Positions 1-9,480 of a stretch of 64,000 nucleotides of DNA are shown here, piece by piece. This stretch comes from Paraburkholderia sp. FT54 (GTDB lineage: Bacteria > Pseudomonadota > Gammaproteobacteria > Burkholderiales > Burkholderiaceae). Both the position numbers and the translations under genes were made by a program. The number at the start of each line of letters is the position of its first letter. Position 1 is the first letter of the stretch. The stretch lies in NCBI RefSeq assembly GCF_031585635.1, contig NZ_CP134195.1, positions 434,001 through 498,000 of the forward strand, given 5' to 3'. The notes under the pieces were generated by a model. That model was not told where the DNA came from, searched no databases, and saw only the letters and a list, made by a program, of their open reading frames with translations.

Positions 1-253
1 CGTTGTTCACGTCAAAGCCGTTTTCCAACACGAAGATTGCCTTCAGACCGCCGCCCAGATCTTCCGTGCCGCGCAGGCCGAAACGCGAACCTTGCAGAAC
101 GCCGCTGGACAGGTTGTACAGGTGCTTGCCACCCGAATTTGTGTTGACGTTGAAGCCTTCGTCAATGATACCGTACAAGGTCACGCTGCTCTGAGCATGT
201 GCGACGCCTGCGAATGCGCCCAGTGCTGCGAGAGCGAGAAGCGACTTTTTCAT
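1..253 (-). CDS. Gram-negative porin, N-terminal part (runs off the left edge)
   Basis: The first 84 codons of an outer-membrane general porin of the OmpC/Omp32 type are in the window; the rest lies to the left. The start ATG (complement of 251-253) has a GGAG ribosome site 9 bases upstream. The product opens with a signal peptide (MKKSLLALAALGAFAGVAHA), then the family-typical first strand SSVTLYGIIDEGF and the loop-strand pattern SSGVLQGSRFGLRG...EDLGGGLKA. Function: trimeric diffusion pore for small hydrophilic solutes. A similar porin lies at 60479-61624. Family assignment is firm; substrate preference cannot be read. Confidence 0.93.
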   Translation of the reverse strand, partial: MKKSLLALAALGAFAGVAHAQSSVTLYGIIDEGFNVNTNSGGKHLYNLSSGVLQGSRFGLRGTEDLGGGLKAIFVLENGFDVNN

Positions 254-300
254 CGAATGATCTCCAAGGATTACGAATCTTTTGTACAAGGCAAAATATT

Positions 301-343
301 TATCTAGCGTTGAGGCCTTGCTTGTCCAACTTCGCGAGAAGTT
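301..343 (-). promoter_or_regulatory. Porin promoter with overlapping palindrome
   Basis: Read on the minus strand there is TTGGAC (complement of 324-329), a 17-base spacer and TAGATA (complement of 301-306), about 45 bases before the porin start codon. A perfect inverted repeat AACTTC-GCGA-GAAGTT (328-343) overlaps the -35 box and is placed like an operator. Apart from this promoter I see nothing in the 302-base gap between the porin and coq7. Confidence 0.5.
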
Positions 344-555
344 GCACGTAATGTAACAAAAGGCATACATGGCACAAAGAAAAAGGAGGGGTGCGGCAAC
401 GCGCCTGTTTCGTTTACGCAACATGGTCTAAAATCATCAATTGGCCGCCGGATCCGTGCGGCTTGAAGGTTTCCGTGAAGCCGGTTTTTGCCGCAAGGCC
501 TTGTCGAGTGGACCTGGCGCATCGACGAGACGGCTGTCGAATGAGGGAGTGCTGA

Positions 556-1194
556 ATGTTTCTGGACGAGTTGATTAGCGAGTTTGATCGGGGTTTACGC
601 TCAATGACCGGCGTGTCGCGGATGAGTCGTCCGTTGCCGGTTCCGCAAGAATCCGCGGTGAGCGAACCGGCGCCCGAACTTTCACCGGCGGAGCGCGCGC
701 ACGCGGCTGGATTGATGCGCGTGAATCACGTCGGCGAGGTTTGCGCCCAGGCGCTCTATCAGGCCCAGAAACTCGCGACCAAATCGCCTTCCTTGAGAGC
801 GGTGTTCAACCGCGCCGCGATCGAGGAAGAAGATCATCTCGCGTGGACTTTCAAACGCCTTGAGGCACTCGACTCGCGTCCCAGTCTGTTGAACCCGCTC
901 TGGTATACCGGCGCATTGGCGATCGGCCTCGCGGCAGGGCGCTTGGGCGACCGTGTCAGCCTCGGCTTCATGGCCGAAACCGAGCGTCAGGTTGAGCAGC
1001 ATCTCGACAGCCATCTGGACGAGCTGCCGGCAGCCGACCACGAGTCGCGCGCGATCGTCGAACAGATGCGAGTGGACGAGGCGGAACACGGCAAGGCCGC
1101 GATGGAAGCCGGCGGCCTCGAGCTGCCGTTTCCCGCGCGCGCACTGATGCGCGCCGCGTCTAAAGTCATGACGCGCACCGCCTATTACATATAA
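556..1194 (+). CDS. coq7: 3-demethoxyubiquinol 3-hydroxylase Coq7
   Basis: Membrane-associated di-iron monooxygenase that hydroxylates demethoxyubiquinol in ubiquinone synthesis. The 212-residue product shows the full ferritin-like ligand set: E61 (VNHVGE), E91 and H94 (EEEDHL), E143, E175 and H178 (DEAEHG). Residues about 115-130 ([11 protein letters not shown]) form the hydrophobic segment of the family. Start ATG follows GAGGGAGTGCTGA. It is a single gene upstream of the dcw cluster, the usual place in Burkholderiaceae, and is separated from mraZ by 519 bases, so it is probably a separate transcription unit. Confidence 0.95.
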   Translation: MFLDELISEFDRGLRSMTGVSRMSRPLPVPQESAVSEPAPELSPAERAHAAGLMRVNHVGEVCAQALYQAQKLATKSPSLRAVFNRAAIEEEDHLAWTFKRLEALDSRPSLLNPLWYTGALAIGLAAGRLGDRVSLGFMAETERQVEQHLDSHLDELPAADHESRAIVEQMRVDEAEHGKAAMEAGGLELPFPARALMRAASKVMTRTAYYI

Positions 1195-1224
1195 GTTAAA
1201 GCCCTCCGTTCACGTACCGCCCGA

Positions 1225-1256
1225 AGGTGGGACGGCGCATCGCGCACCGCCCACCT
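1225..1256 (+). terminator. GC-rich hairpin after coq7
   Basis: A perfect 7-base stem AGGTGGG (1225-1231) / CCCACCT (1250-1256) encloses an inner GCGC-ATC-GCGC stem. It lies 31 bases after the coq7 stop. There is no T tract, so it may act as a weak or factor-assisted terminator; the function is inferred. Confidence 0.4.
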
Positions 1257-1468
1257 GAAGTACCGGAAACGCCATCCGACACCTCCCGCTCCCGCTTCAC
1301 GATCTCTTAAATTCCGCGCCTTTCCCCCGCACTTTTCACGTATCACCTTCACAAGTTGCACTAGCTCATTCATTTATAACGGTTTTCCGTTTTTATGCCT
1401 GACGTGAAGGAGTCGCGCTAAGTCCTTGTTCTAACAAACAAAATTCACCGGAAAAGCGCGCATCTCCC

Positions 1469-1497
1469 TTGACCCGTGTTTAGCGTTCCTCTAAAGT
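1469..1497 (+). promoter_or_regulatory. Promoter of the dcw cluster (Pmra)
   Basis: TTGACC (1469-1474), 17-base spacer, TAAAGT (1492-1497): a good sigma-70 promoter heading into mraZ. The start site would fall about 1504, giving a leader of about 210 bases. The MraZ boxes begin in the -10 element, so MraZ bound there would block polymerase. Confidence 0.7.
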
Positions 1498-1531
1498 GGG
1501 AGACAGTGTGAGAAAGTGTATTTTTGTGTGA
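1496..1531 (+). promoter_or_regulatory. MraZ operator: four GTG-boxes at exact 10-base spacing
   Basis: GTGGGA (1496), GTGTGA (1506), GTGTAT (1516) and GTGTGA (1526) repeat with an exact 10-base period. MraZ is known to bind TGGGN-type direct repeats spaced by 5 bases on one helix face upstream of its own gene. Position over the -10 box and start site fits autorepression. Confidence 0.8.
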
Positions 1532-1613
1532 TCTCGCACGCAGTTTCGGGTAGATTTTTACGGGTCGGGTAGCCGGCGCGCAAATGCGTCGCGAAAGCAA
1601 CCAGGTGGCATCT

Positions 1614-1671
1614 GACCAGAGTAAGTGCTTTGCATGGGACCAGAGTAAGCGCTAAAGCGCCAACTCTGGTC
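1614..1671 (+). repeat. Direct repeats and strong hairpin in the mraZ leader
   Basis: GACCAGAGTAAG(T/C)GCT occurs at 1614-1629 and 1638-1653. The second copy pairs with ACTCTGGTC (1663-1671), enclosing an inner GCGC-TAAA-GCGC stem. The first copy could pair with the same partner, so two alternative foldings are possible. A further near-repeat of the 3' arm (CGCCAACTCTGGTCGACAG and CGCCCAACTCGGGTCGACAG) runs to 1702, just before the mraZ ribosome site. Confidence 0.55.
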
Positions 1672-1713
1672 GACAGTTGAAGCGCCCAACTCGGGTCGAC
1701 AGGGGAGAGCGAA

Positions 1714-2142
1714 GTGTTCCAAGGGGCGTCGGCGCTGACGCTCGATGCGAAAGGGCGGATGTCTATTCCCTCTCGATATCGGGATGCGCTGCAGACACAG
1801 GCAGAGGGCCGGGTGACGATCACCAAGCACCCGGACGGCTGCCTGTTGCTCTTTCCGCGCCCGGAGTGGGAAATCTTTCGCGACAAGGTCGACAAGCTGC
1901 CCATGAACGCGACCTGGTGGAAGCGCATTTTTCTCGGCAACGCAATGGACGTGGATATGGACGGCGCAGGGCGCGTGCTCGTGTCGCCGGAATTGCGCAC
2001 GGCTGGCGGGCTGGAAAAAGAAGTGACCTTGCTCGGCATGGGTCGTCACTTCGAGTTGTGGGATGCACAAACCTACGCCGCGAAGGAACAGGCGGCTATG
2101 GCCGAGGGCATGCCCGACGCGTTAAAAGATTTCACGTTCTGA
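1714..2142 (+). CDS. mraZ: Transcriptional regulator MraZ
   Basis: DNA-binding autorepressor of the dcw operon. The 142-residue product is the normal length and carries the two tandem AbrB/SpoVT-like half domains, with the family signatures [13 protein letters not shown] near the N-terminus and [15 protein letters not shown] text in the second half ([14 protein letters not shown]). The start is GTG, supported by GGGGAGAG seven bases upstream; no ATG is nearby. It is the first gene of the cluster and its phased binding boxes lie upstream. rsmH follows after 15 bases. Confidence 0.95.
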   Translation: MFQGASALTLDAKGRMSIPSRYRDALQTQAEGRVTITKHPDGCLLLFPRPEWEIFRDKVDKLPMNATWWKRIFLGNAMDVDMDGAGRVLVSPELRTAGGLEKEVTLLGMGRHFELWDAQTYAAKEQAAMAEGMPDALKDFTF

Positions 2143-2157
2143 TCGCGGTTTACATAT

Positions 2158-3111
2158 ATGGCGCCTGCGATGGGAAACGAATTGCAGCATCGCACGGTGC
2201 TGCTGGAAGAAGCGGTTCAAGCGCTGGTCACGCGTGCGGACGGCGTGTATGTGGACGGCACGTTCGGGCGCGGTGGGCACAGCCGCCTGGTGCTGGAGAA
2301 GCTGGCTGAATCGGGGCGTCTGATCGCTTTCGACAAAGACCCGCTGGCCATCGCCACGGCGCTGCAGATTGCTGATCCGCGCTTTGGCATCGTGCACGAG
2401 AGTTTTGCTTCACTGCGCACCGCGATTGCGGAGCGCGGCGTAGGACGGGTGTCGGGTGTTTTGCTGGATCTGGGCGTGTCGTCGCCGCAAGTCGACGATC
2501 CGGAGCGGGGCTTCAGCTTCCGCGCCGACGGCCCGCTCGACATGCGGATGGACCCGACGCGCGGCGAATCGGCGGCTGACTGGCTGGCGCGGGCCACGGT
2601 GCAGGAATTGACGGAGGTGATACGAGATTATGGGGAAGAACGGTTTGCTTTTCAGATTGCAAAGGCGCTTGTTGCTCGCCGGGCAGAGTCCGACCGTCTT
2701 GGGCCTCTCGTCAGCACGGGCGAGCTTGCCCAAATCGTGGCTAACGTCGTCAAAACCCGTGAGAAGGGCAAGGATCCGGCAACCCGCACCTTTCAAGCTA
2801 TACGGATTCACATCAATCAAGAGCTTGCGGAGCTGCAAGTCGTTTTAGAAGCAGCGTTGTCGCTGTTGGAGCAAGGGGGGCGGCTGGTGGTCATCAGCTT
2901 TCATTCGCTCGAAGACCGAATCGTCAAGCGATTCATGCAGGCGCACGCGAGTACGCCCGCGGTGGATCGCCGTCTGCCGATTCGCGCAGTCGATCTGCCG
3001 AGCCCTCCGCTCAAAATCATCGGCCGCGTGTTTGCAAGCGACGCTGAAGTCGCCGCGAACCCGCGCGCCCGTTCTGCCGTGATGCGCGTGGCGGAGCGGA
3101 TCGCACCATGA
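2158..3111 (+). CDS. rsmH: 16S rRNA m4C1402 methyltransferase RsmH
   Basis: SAM-dependent N4-methylation of C1402 in 16S rRNA (old name MraW). The 317-residue protein starts with the typical [13 protein letters not shown], followed by the SAM-binding [11 protein letters not shown] loop (about 31-41), [17 protein letters not shown] and the C-terminal [14 protein letters not shown] motif. Two in-frame ATGs (2158, 2170) are possible starts; the first is used here. It is the second dcw gene and its stop overlaps the ftsL start by four bases (ATGA), so the two are probably translationally coupled. Confidence 0.95.
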   Translation: MAPAMGNELQHRTVLLEEAVQALVTRADGVYVDGTFGRGGHSRLVLEKLAESGRLIAFDKDPLAIATALQIADPRFGIVHESFASLRTAIAERGVGRVSGVLLDLGVSSPQVDDPERGFSFRADGPLDMRMDPTRGESAADWLARATVQELTEVIRDYGEERFAFQIAKALVARRAESDRLGPLVSTGELAQIVANVVKTREKGKDPATRTFQAIRIHINQELAELQVVLEAALSLLEQGGRLVVISFHSLEDRIVKRFMQAHASTPAVDRRLPIRAVDLPSPPLKIIGRVFASDAEVAANPRARSAVMRVAERIAP

Positions 3112-3458
3112 ACCGCCTCAATATTTTCCTGCTGATCATCGTGATGGGCTGCGCCTTGTCTGTCGTCAACGCTACCAATCAGCAGCGTCAGATCTTTATC
3201 CAGTTGCAGCGCGCTCAATCGCAGGAGCGCCAGCTGCAGCAGGACTATTCGCAACTTCAATATCAGCAGAGCGCGCTGTCGAAAACGTCGCGCATCGAGA
3301 ATATCGCCACTGATTCCCTGAAGATGCAATCGGTCACCACCGGCCGCACGCAATACCTCACGCTCGATCCGGGCGCGGCGAAAGCGGAAGATGCGCCGAT
3401 CCCGACTTCCGGCCCGGCATCGGCGCCGGCGGCGAACCGTCGCGGAGGCGTGCGATGA
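3108..3458 (+). CDS. ftsL: Cell division protein FtsL
   Basis: Small bitopic divisome protein of 116 residues. A short cytoplasmic N-terminus leads into a membrane helix (about 4-22, [15 protein letters not shown]), then a glutamine-rich coiled coil (about 25-62) that in known systems pairs with FtsB and contacts FtsQ and the FtsW-FtsI synthase. The tail is low complexity. It overlaps rsmH and ftsI by four bases each. The position between rsmH and ftsI identifies it more than sequence, since FtsL is poorly conserved. Confidence 0.92.
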   Translation: MNRLNIFLLIIVMGCALSVVNATNQQRQIFIQLQRAQSQERQLQQDYSQLQYQQSALSKTSRIENIATDSLKMQSVTTGRTQYLTLDPGAAKAEDAPIPTSGPASAPAANRRGGVR

Positions 3459-5320
3459 AAAAATCGTCGGCTCGCAAGAGCGTGGCTTTCTCGGCCAATC
3501 CGATCCTGTCGGTGCGTCTGCCGATGTGGCGTTCCAAACTCGTCGTGTTCCTGCTGTTCATGGCGTTCGTCGCGCTCACCGCGCGCGCCTTCTGGATCCA
3601 GGGCCCCGGCAACGCGTTCTATCAGAAGCAGGGGGAAATCCGCTATCAGCGCCGGCTTGAGTTGCCGGCCACGCGCGGCAAAATTCTCGACCGCAACGGT
3701 CTCGTGCTGGCCACGAGTCTGCCGGTACGCGCGATCTGGGCGATTCCCGAATCGGTGCCGGACGACCTCGGCGCGGACAAGCTGACGTCGCTCGGCAAGC
3801 TGCTCGGCATGACCAACAAGGAACTGCGCGCCAAGCTCTCGGAAGACAAGAACTTCGTCTACGTAAAGCGCCAAGTGCCGGTGGACGTTGCCGCGAAAGT
3901 CACCGCGCTGGACATCCCCGGCATTTACGCGCGCGACGAGTACAAGCGCTTCTATCCGGAAGGCGAGATCACGGCCCACCTGATCGGCTTCACCAATGTG
4001 GAAGACGAAGGCCAGGAAGGCGTCGAGCTCGGCGACCAGAAGCTGCTCGCCGGCATGTCGGGCAGCCGTCGTGTGATCAAGGACCGCATGGGCCACATCA
4101 TCGAGGATGTGGACGAGCAGGTCGTGCCGCACAACGGCCAGGACGTGGATCTCTCGATCGACAGCAAGATTCAGTACATCGCGTATACGAACCTGAAGGC
4201 GGCCGTCGAGAAATTCAAGGCGAAGGCCGGCGCGGCGATGGTAATTGACGTGCGCACGGGCGAAGTGCTGGCGCTCGTCAATTACCCGACGTACAACCCG
4301 AACGACCGTTCACACCTGACCGGCGATCAGTTGCGCAACCGCATCCTGACCGACACGTTCGAGCCCGGCTCGATCATGAAGCCGTTCACGGTCTCGCTCG
4401 CGCTCGATCTGCACCGCGTCACGCCGACTACACTGGTTGATACAGGCGGCGGCCGCTTCGTGCTCGACGGTGCGCCGATTACCGACGACAGCGCGTTCGG
4501 CGTGCTGACGGTGGGCGGCGTGATCCAGAAGTCGAGCAACATCGGCGCGACGAAGATCGCCATGCAGCTCAAGCCCGAAGAGATGTGGAACATGTACACC
4601 AGCATCGGTCTCGGCCAGGCGCCGAAGGTCGGTTTCCCGGGCGCGGCGGCTGGCCGTCTGCGTCCGTGGAAGAGCTGGCGCCGCATCGAGCAGGCGACCA
4701 TGTCGTACGGCTACGGTCTGTCGGTGTCGCTGTTCCAGTTGGGCCGTGCTTACACCGCGATCGCACATGACGGCGAGATCATGCCGGTGTCGATCTTCCG
4801 CACGCCTGGCGATCAGCCGGCCACGGGGCCGCAGATCTTCGCGCCGACCACCGCTCGCCAGGTGCGCGCCATGCTCGAAACCGTCACGGCGCCGGGCGGC
4901 ACGTCGCCCGATGCGGCGGTGCCGGGCTATCGCGTCGGCGGCAAGAGCGGTACGGCGTACAAGCACGGCGCGCACGGCTACGACCACTCCAAATATCGCG
5001 CTTCGTTCGTCGGCATGGCGCCGATGCCGAATCCGCGCATCGTCGTGGCCGTCTCGGTCGACGAACCGACGGCGGGCAGCCACTTCGGCGGTCAGGTGTC
5101 GGGTCCGGTGTTCTCCAGCATCGTCGGCGACACGCTGCGCTCGTTGAATGTGCCGCCGGACATGCCGGTCAAGCAAATGGTGGTGTCGGACGATTCGGCA
5201 CCGGCCGCGCCGACCGCGGCCGCCACGCCTGCGACGGTCAAGAAACTCTCCACCAGCGCCGGCGCGAAGAAGATGACGATTTCCGCGAATGCGAAAAGCC
5301 ATCCGGGAGTCGTGCGATGA
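3455..5320 (+). CDS. ftsI: Peptidoglycan D,D-transpeptidase FtsI (PBP3)
   Basis: Septum-specific class B penicillin-binding protein that crosslinks new peptidoglycan with FtsW. The 621-residue product has one N-terminal membrane helix (about 30-47), a PBP dimerisation domain, and a transpeptidase domain with all three active-site motifs: S306-IM-K309, S360-S-N362 and K497-S-G-T500. A low-complexity Ala/Pro/Lys tail of about 50 residues follows the catalytic domain. It overlaps ftsL and murE by four bases. Confidence 0.96.
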   Translation: MKKSSARKSVAFSANPILSVRLPMWRSKLVVFLLFMAFVALTARAFWIQGPGNAFYQKQGEIRYQRRLELPATRGKILDRNGLVLATSLPVRAIWAIPESVPDDLGADKLTSLGKLLGMTNKELRAKLSEDKNFVYVKRQVPVDVAAKVTALDIPGIYARDEYKRFYPEGEITAHLIGFTNVEDEGQEGVELGDQKLLAGMSGSRRVIKDRMGHIIEDVDEQVVPHNGQDVDLSIDSKIQYIAYTNLKAAVEKFKAKAGAAMVIDVRTGEVLALVNYPTYNPNDRSHLTGDQLRNRILTDTFEPGSIMKPFTVSLALDLHRVTPTTLVDTGGGRFVLDGAPITDDSAFGVLTVGGVIQKSSNIGATKIAMQLKPEEMWNMYTSIGLGQAPKVGFPGAAAGRLRPWKSWRRIEQATMSYGYGLSVSLFQLGRAYTAIAHDGEIMPVSIFRTPGDQPATGPQIFAPTTARQVRAMLETVTAPGGTSPDAAVPGYRVGGKSGTAYKHGAHGYDHSKYRASFVGMAPMPNPRIVVAVSVDEPTAGSHFGGQVSGPVFSSIVGDTLRSLNVPPDMPVKQMVVSDDSAPAAPTAAATPATVKKLSTSAGAKKMTISANAKSHPGVVR

Positions 5321-6861
5321 GCATGTTGCGGAAGAACCATCCCGCGCAACGGCAGATCGCCGACGCCCTCGCCTGGCTGCACGCTCACGCGAAGCCGGCG
5401 GCGCATCTGCACGCCGACACGCGCTCACTCGCGGCCGGCGACGCGTTTTTCGCCTACGCGGTGGAGGGCGCGGACAACCGCCCGTTCATCGACGGCGCGA
5501 TCGAACGTGGCGCCGCCGTGCTGGTTCAGCCCGAAGGCTTCAGCGGCGCGATCGATCCGTCGACCACGCTGGCCGTGCCGGCGTTGAACGAACTCGCCGG
5601 TTCCATCGCGAGCGGCTGGTACAACGATCCGAGCGACGGCATGCTGACGGTCGGCATCACCGGTACGAACGGCAAGACCTCGTGCAGCCAGTGGATTTCG
5701 GCGGCGCTGACGGCGCTCGGCACGCGCTGCGCGATCATCGGCACGCTCGGCACCGGGTTGCCGGGCCAACTCGTGCACACCGGCTTCACAACGCCCGATG
5801 CGCCGCAACTGCAACGCAGTCTCGCGCAATTGCGCGATGCGGGCGCGCAGGCGGTGGCCATGGAAGTGTCGTCGCACGCACTGCACCAGGGGCGCGTGAA
5901 CGGCACGGCGTTCGACATCGCCGTATTCACGAATCTCACGCAAGACCATCTCGACTATCACCACACGTTCGAAGCCTATGAAGCCGCCAAGGCGCGTCTG
6001 TTCGCCTGGCCGGAACTGCGCGCGGCCGTGATCAACCGCGACGATGCCGCCGGCCGCCGATTGCTCGCCAGCACGCAGGGTCACGCACGCACGATCGCCT
6101 ACGGCCTGGACGACACGATGCAGGATGCGCCGCAAGCCGACGCGCTTCTGCTCGCTTCGAACGTGCGCGCCACCGCCACGGGCACGGCGTTCCATCTGAG
6201 CACCTCGGATTGGGGCGACGCCGATGTCGAAGTGCAAACGCTCGGTGCGTTCAACGTCAGCAATCTGCTCGGCGTGCTGGGCGCATTGCTCGCCGCCGAC
6301 GTGCCGTTCGACGCCGCCGTGGCCGAACTCGCAAAGCTGGAGTCGGTGAACGGCCGCATGCAGCGTCTCGGCGGCCGCTTGCAGAACGACGAACCGCTCG
6401 TCGTGATCGATTACGCGCACACGCCGGACGCACTGGAAAAGACGCTCGAAGCGCTGCGCCCGATGGCGACCGCGCGCGGCGGCGAACTGATCTGCATGTT
6501 CGGCTGCGGCGGCGACCGCGACGCCACCAAGCGTCCGCTGATGGGCGCGATCGCCGAGAAGATCGCCGACGGCGTCGTAGTGACCAGCGACAACCCGCGC
6601 AGCGAAGATCCGCAATCGATCATCGAGCAAATCGCGGCGGGCATGAAAGACGCGTCGAAGGCACGCCGTATCGAGGACCGCGCGAGCGCGATTCTGCAAG
6701 CGATCCGCAGCGCCGCGCGCGAAGACGTCATCGTGCTGGCCGGCAAGGGGCACGAAGCAACACAGGAAATCATGGGCAAGAAACGCGCTTTCTCCGATCA
6801 GGACCACGCTCGCCTCGCGCTGGCCGCGCGCGCGACGCAAGCACGCGGAGGTGGCGAATGA
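5317..6861 (+). CDS. murE: UDP-MurNAc-tripeptide ligase MurE (meso-DAP adding)
   Basis: Cytoplasmic Mur ligase adding meso-diaminopimelate to UDP-MurNAc-L-Ala-D-Glu. The 514-residue protein has the ATP loop GTNGKTS (G119-K120-T121), central-domain motifs such as MEVSSHAL, and D425-N-P-R428, the motif that selects meso-DAP over lysine. It overlaps ftsI and murF by four bases. Length is normal and nothing is missing. Confidence 0.96.
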   Translation: MSMLRKNHPAQRQIADALAWLHAHAKPAAHLHADTRSLAAGDAFFAYAVEGADNRPFIDGAIERGAAVLVQPEGFSGAIDPSTTLAVPALNELAGSIASGWYNDPSDGMLTVGITGTNGKTSCSQWISAALTALGTRCAIIGTLGTGLPGQLVHTGFTTPDAPQLQRSLAQLRDAGAQAVAMEVSSHALHQGRVNGTAFDIAVFTNLTQDHLDYHHTFEAYEAAKARLFAWPELRAAVINRDDAAGRRLLASTQGHARTIAYGLDDTMQDAPQADALLLASNVRATATGTAFHLSTSDWGDADVEVQTLGAFNVSNLLGVLGALLAADVPFDAAVAELAKLESVNGRMQRLGGRLQNDEPLVVIDYAHTPDALEKTLEALRPMATARGGELICMFGCGGDRDATKRPLMGAIAEKIADGVVVTSDNPRSEDPQSIIEQIAAGMKDASKARRIEDRASAILQAIRSAAREDVIVLAGKGHEATQEIMGKKRAFSDQDHARLALAARATQARGGGE

Positions 6862-8270
6862 GCATGTTCTCGCTGCGTGAAGCCGCCGCTTTGATCACGG
6901 GCGCAACCGTGCTGGGTGACGACGGCGTCACGTTCGAACGCGTCTCGACCGACAGCCGCAGCGCGGGCCCGGGTGATCTATTCATCGCGATCAAGGGCGA
7001 TCGGTTCGACGCGCATGACTTTCTGCCGGACGTCGCCGCGCGCAACGTGACGGCTGTTCTCGTCACGCGCACGCCGCAAGAGTGGCATGTGCCGGCGCTC
7101 AAAGTCACCGACACGCGCGTGGGTCTCGGCGCGCTCGCACGCGGCTGGCGCCGCAAGTTCAGCATGCCGCTCGTCGCCGTGACGGGCAGCAACGGCAAGA
7201 CCACGGTCAAGGAAATGATCGCGTCGATCTTCGCCGCCGCGGTCGGCGCCGACGCGCGTCTCGCGACCGTGGGTAACTTCAACAACGACATCGGCTTGCC
7301 GCTCACGCTGTTCCGTCTGCACGCAGAACATCAATTGGCGGTAGTCGAACTCGGCATGAACCATCCGGGCGAAACCTCGGAGCTCGCGAAAATCGCCGAG
7401 CCGACGGTCGCCGTGGTGAACAACGCGCAGCGCGAGCATCAGGAATTCATGGCAACGGTTGAAGCCGTCGCGCTCGAACACGCCAGCGTAATTCATGCGC
7501 TGTCGCCGGAAGGCGTCGCGGTGTTCCCGGCCGACGACGCCTACGCAAGCATCTGGCGCGTGGCCGCAACCGGCAACCGCATCATGGACTTCGCGCTGAA
7601 CTCCGCCGAACGGACCACTGAAGCGGCGGTAAAAGGCACGTTCGCGGGCAAGGTCTTGAGCATCGACACGCCGGCAGGCCAAGTCGAAGTCACACTGCAA
7701 GTGCTCGGCGACCACAACGCGCACAACGCCTTGGCCGCAACATCCGCAGCGTTGGCCGCGGGCGTTTCGCTCGACGCGATCAAGCGCGGTCTCGAATCGT
7801 TCGGCGCCGTGAAGGGCCGCTTGCAGGTCAAGCAGGCGGCGCTCGGCACGCTAGCCGGCGCCACCGTCATCGACGACACCTATAACGCCAATCCCGATTC
7901 GATGCGCGCCGCGATCGACGTGCTCGCCTCACGTGCCGCGCCGCGCGTGCTGGTGATGGGCGACATGGGTGAAGTCGGCGACAACGGTCCGGCGTTTCAC
8001 CGCGAAATCGGCGCATACGCCAAGGAACGCGGTATCGACGCGCTGTACGCCATGGGCGACGCCTCGCGCGACGCCTGCACGGCGTATGGCGCCGACGCGC
8101 ATCACGTCGCCGACATCGGCACGCTGGTCGCGCAATTGCAGCAGGCCGGTTTCGGTCCTGCCGCAACGCTTCTCGTGAAAGGCTCGCGCTTCATGCAGAT
8201 GGAGCGCGTGGTGGACGCCGTAACGAGTCCACAACCCAACGCAGCGGGCAGTACGCCCGCCGCACATTGA
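6858..8270 (+). CDS. murF: UDP-MurNAc-tripeptide--D-Ala-D-Ala ligase MurF
   Basis: Adds the D-Ala-D-Ala dipeptide to complete UDP-MurNAc-pentapeptide. The 470-residue product starts at the ATG that overlaps the murE stop; a much longer open frame upstream is only the shadow of murE. Evidence: N-terminal Mur ligase domain (VSTDSRSAGPGDLFIAIKG), ATP loop GSNGKTT (G113-K114-T115), and DDTYNANPDSM in the C-terminal domain. mraY follows after 17 bases. Confidence 0.96.
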   Translation: MSMFSLREAAALITGATVLGDDGVTFERVSTDSRSAGPGDLFIAIKGDRFDAHDFLPDVAARNVTAVLVTRTPQEWHVPALKVTDTRVGLGALARGWRRKFSMPLVAVTGSNGKTTVKEMIASIFAAAVGADARLATVGNFNNDIGLPLTLFRLHAEHQLAVVELGMNHPGETSELAKIAEPTVAVVNNAQREHQEFMATVEAVALEHASVIHALSPEGVAVFPADDAYASIWRVAATGNRIMDFALNSAERTTEAAVKGTFAGKVLSIDTPAGQVEVTLQVLGDHNAHNALAATSAALAAGVSLDAIKRGLESFGAVKGRLQVKQAALGTLAGATVIDDTYNANPDSMRAAIDVLASRAAPRVLVMGDMGEVGDNGPAFHREIGAYAKERGIDALYAMGDASRDACTAYGADAHHVADIGTLVAQLQQAGFGPAATLLVKGSRFMQMERVVDAVTSPQPNAAGSTPAAH

Positions 8271-8287
8271 AATAGAAGGACCGAAGC

Positions 8288-9457
8288 ATGCTACTGGCGC
8301 TGGCGCAATGGCTGCAGAATGACGCAAGCTTCTTGCGCGTGTTCAGTTATCTGACTTTCCGTGCGGTGATGGCGACCATCACCGCACTGCTGATCGGGCT
8401 CGTCTGCGGCCCGGCGGTGATTCGCAAGCTGACCGCCATGAAGGTGGGTCAAGCCGTTCGTAAAGACGGCCCGCAAACTCACCTGATCAAATCCGGCACG
8501 CCGACCATGGGCGGCGTGCTGATTCTGCTCGGCATTGCCGTGGCCACGCTGCTGTGGGCCGATCTGACCAATCGCTTCATCTGGATCGTGATGCTCGTCA
8601 CGTTCGGTTTCGGTGTGATCGGCTGGGTCGACGATTACCGCAAGGTGGTCTACAAGGATCCGCGCGGCATGTCATCGCGCGAAAAATATTTCTGGCAGTC
8701 GGTGATCGGGCTGTTCGCGGCGGTGTATCTCGCGTTCAGCGTGTCCGAAGCGAGCAATGTGCGCGTGTTCGACCTGTTCATGGCGTGGGTGCGCAGCGGT
8801 TTGTCGATGGGCTTGCCGGCGCGCGCCGACCTGATGCTGCCGTTCGTCAAATCGATCAGCTATCCGCTCGGGGTGTGGGGCTTCATCGTGCTGACGTATC
8901 TGGTGATCGTCGGCGCGAGCAACGCGGTCAACCTCACCGACGGTCTCGACGGTCTCGTGATCATGCCGGTCGTGCTGGTCGGCGCGTCGCTCGGTGTGTT
9001 CGCCTACGTGATGGGCAGCTCGGTCTACTCGAAATACCTGCTGTTTCCGCATATCGCCGGCGCGGGCGAACTGCTGATCTTCTGTTCGGCGATGGGCGGG
9101 GCAGGGCTCGCATTCCTCTGGTTCAACACGCACCCGGCGCAGATGTTCATGGGCGACGTTGGCGCGCTCGCGCTCGGCGGCGCGCTCGGCACGGTGGCGG
9201 TGATCGTGCGTCAGGAAATCGTGCTCTTCATCATGGGCGGCATTTTCGTTGCGGAAACGCTCTCCGTGATGTTGCAGGTCACCTGGTTCAAGTTCACCAA
9301 GCGCCGTTTCGGCGAAGGGCGGCGTCTCTTCAAGATGGCGCCGCTGCATCACCACTTCGAATTGTCGGGTTGGAAGGAAACGCAGGTGGTCGTGCGCTTC
9401 TGGATCATCACGTTGATGTTGTGTCTCTTTGGTTTGTCCACGCTCAAGTTGCGTTAA
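8288..9457 (+). CDS. mraY: Phospho-MurNAc-pentapeptide translocase MraY
   Basis: Integral membrane enzyme that moves phospho-MurNAc-pentapeptide to undecaprenyl phosphate, giving lipid I. The 389-residue protein has about ten membrane helices and the catalytic signatures D115-D116 (WVDDYRK), [17 protein letters not shown] and the loop MAPLHHHFE near the C-terminus. Start ATG has GAAGGA upstream. It lies 23 bases before murD. Confidence 0.97.
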   Translation: MLLALAQWLQNDASFLRVFSYLTFRAVMATITALLIGLVCGPAVIRKLTAMKVGQAVRKDGPQTHLIKSGTPTMGGVLILLGIAVATLLWADLTNRFIWIVMLVTFGFGVIGWVDDYRKVVYKDPRGMSSREKYFWQSVIGLFAAVYLAFSVSEASNVRVFDLFMAWVRSGLSMGLPARADLMLPFVKSISYPLGVWGFIVLTYLVIVGASNAVNLTDGLDGLVIMPVVLVGASLGVFAYVMGSSVYSKYLLFPHIAGAGELLIFCSAMGGAGLAFLWFNTHPAQMFMGDVGALALGGALGTVAVIVRQEIVLFIMGGIFVAETLSVMLQVTWFKFTKRRFGEGRRLFKMAPLHHHFELSGWKETQVVVRFWIITLMLCLFGLSTLKLR

Positions 9458-9480
9458 GCAGGTATTAGGGGAAGCAGGCG

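Noticed and set aside
5425..6840. A 471-codon minus-strand frame opposite murE
   Set aside because: Mirror of a strongly conserved gene, no motif and no ribosome site.
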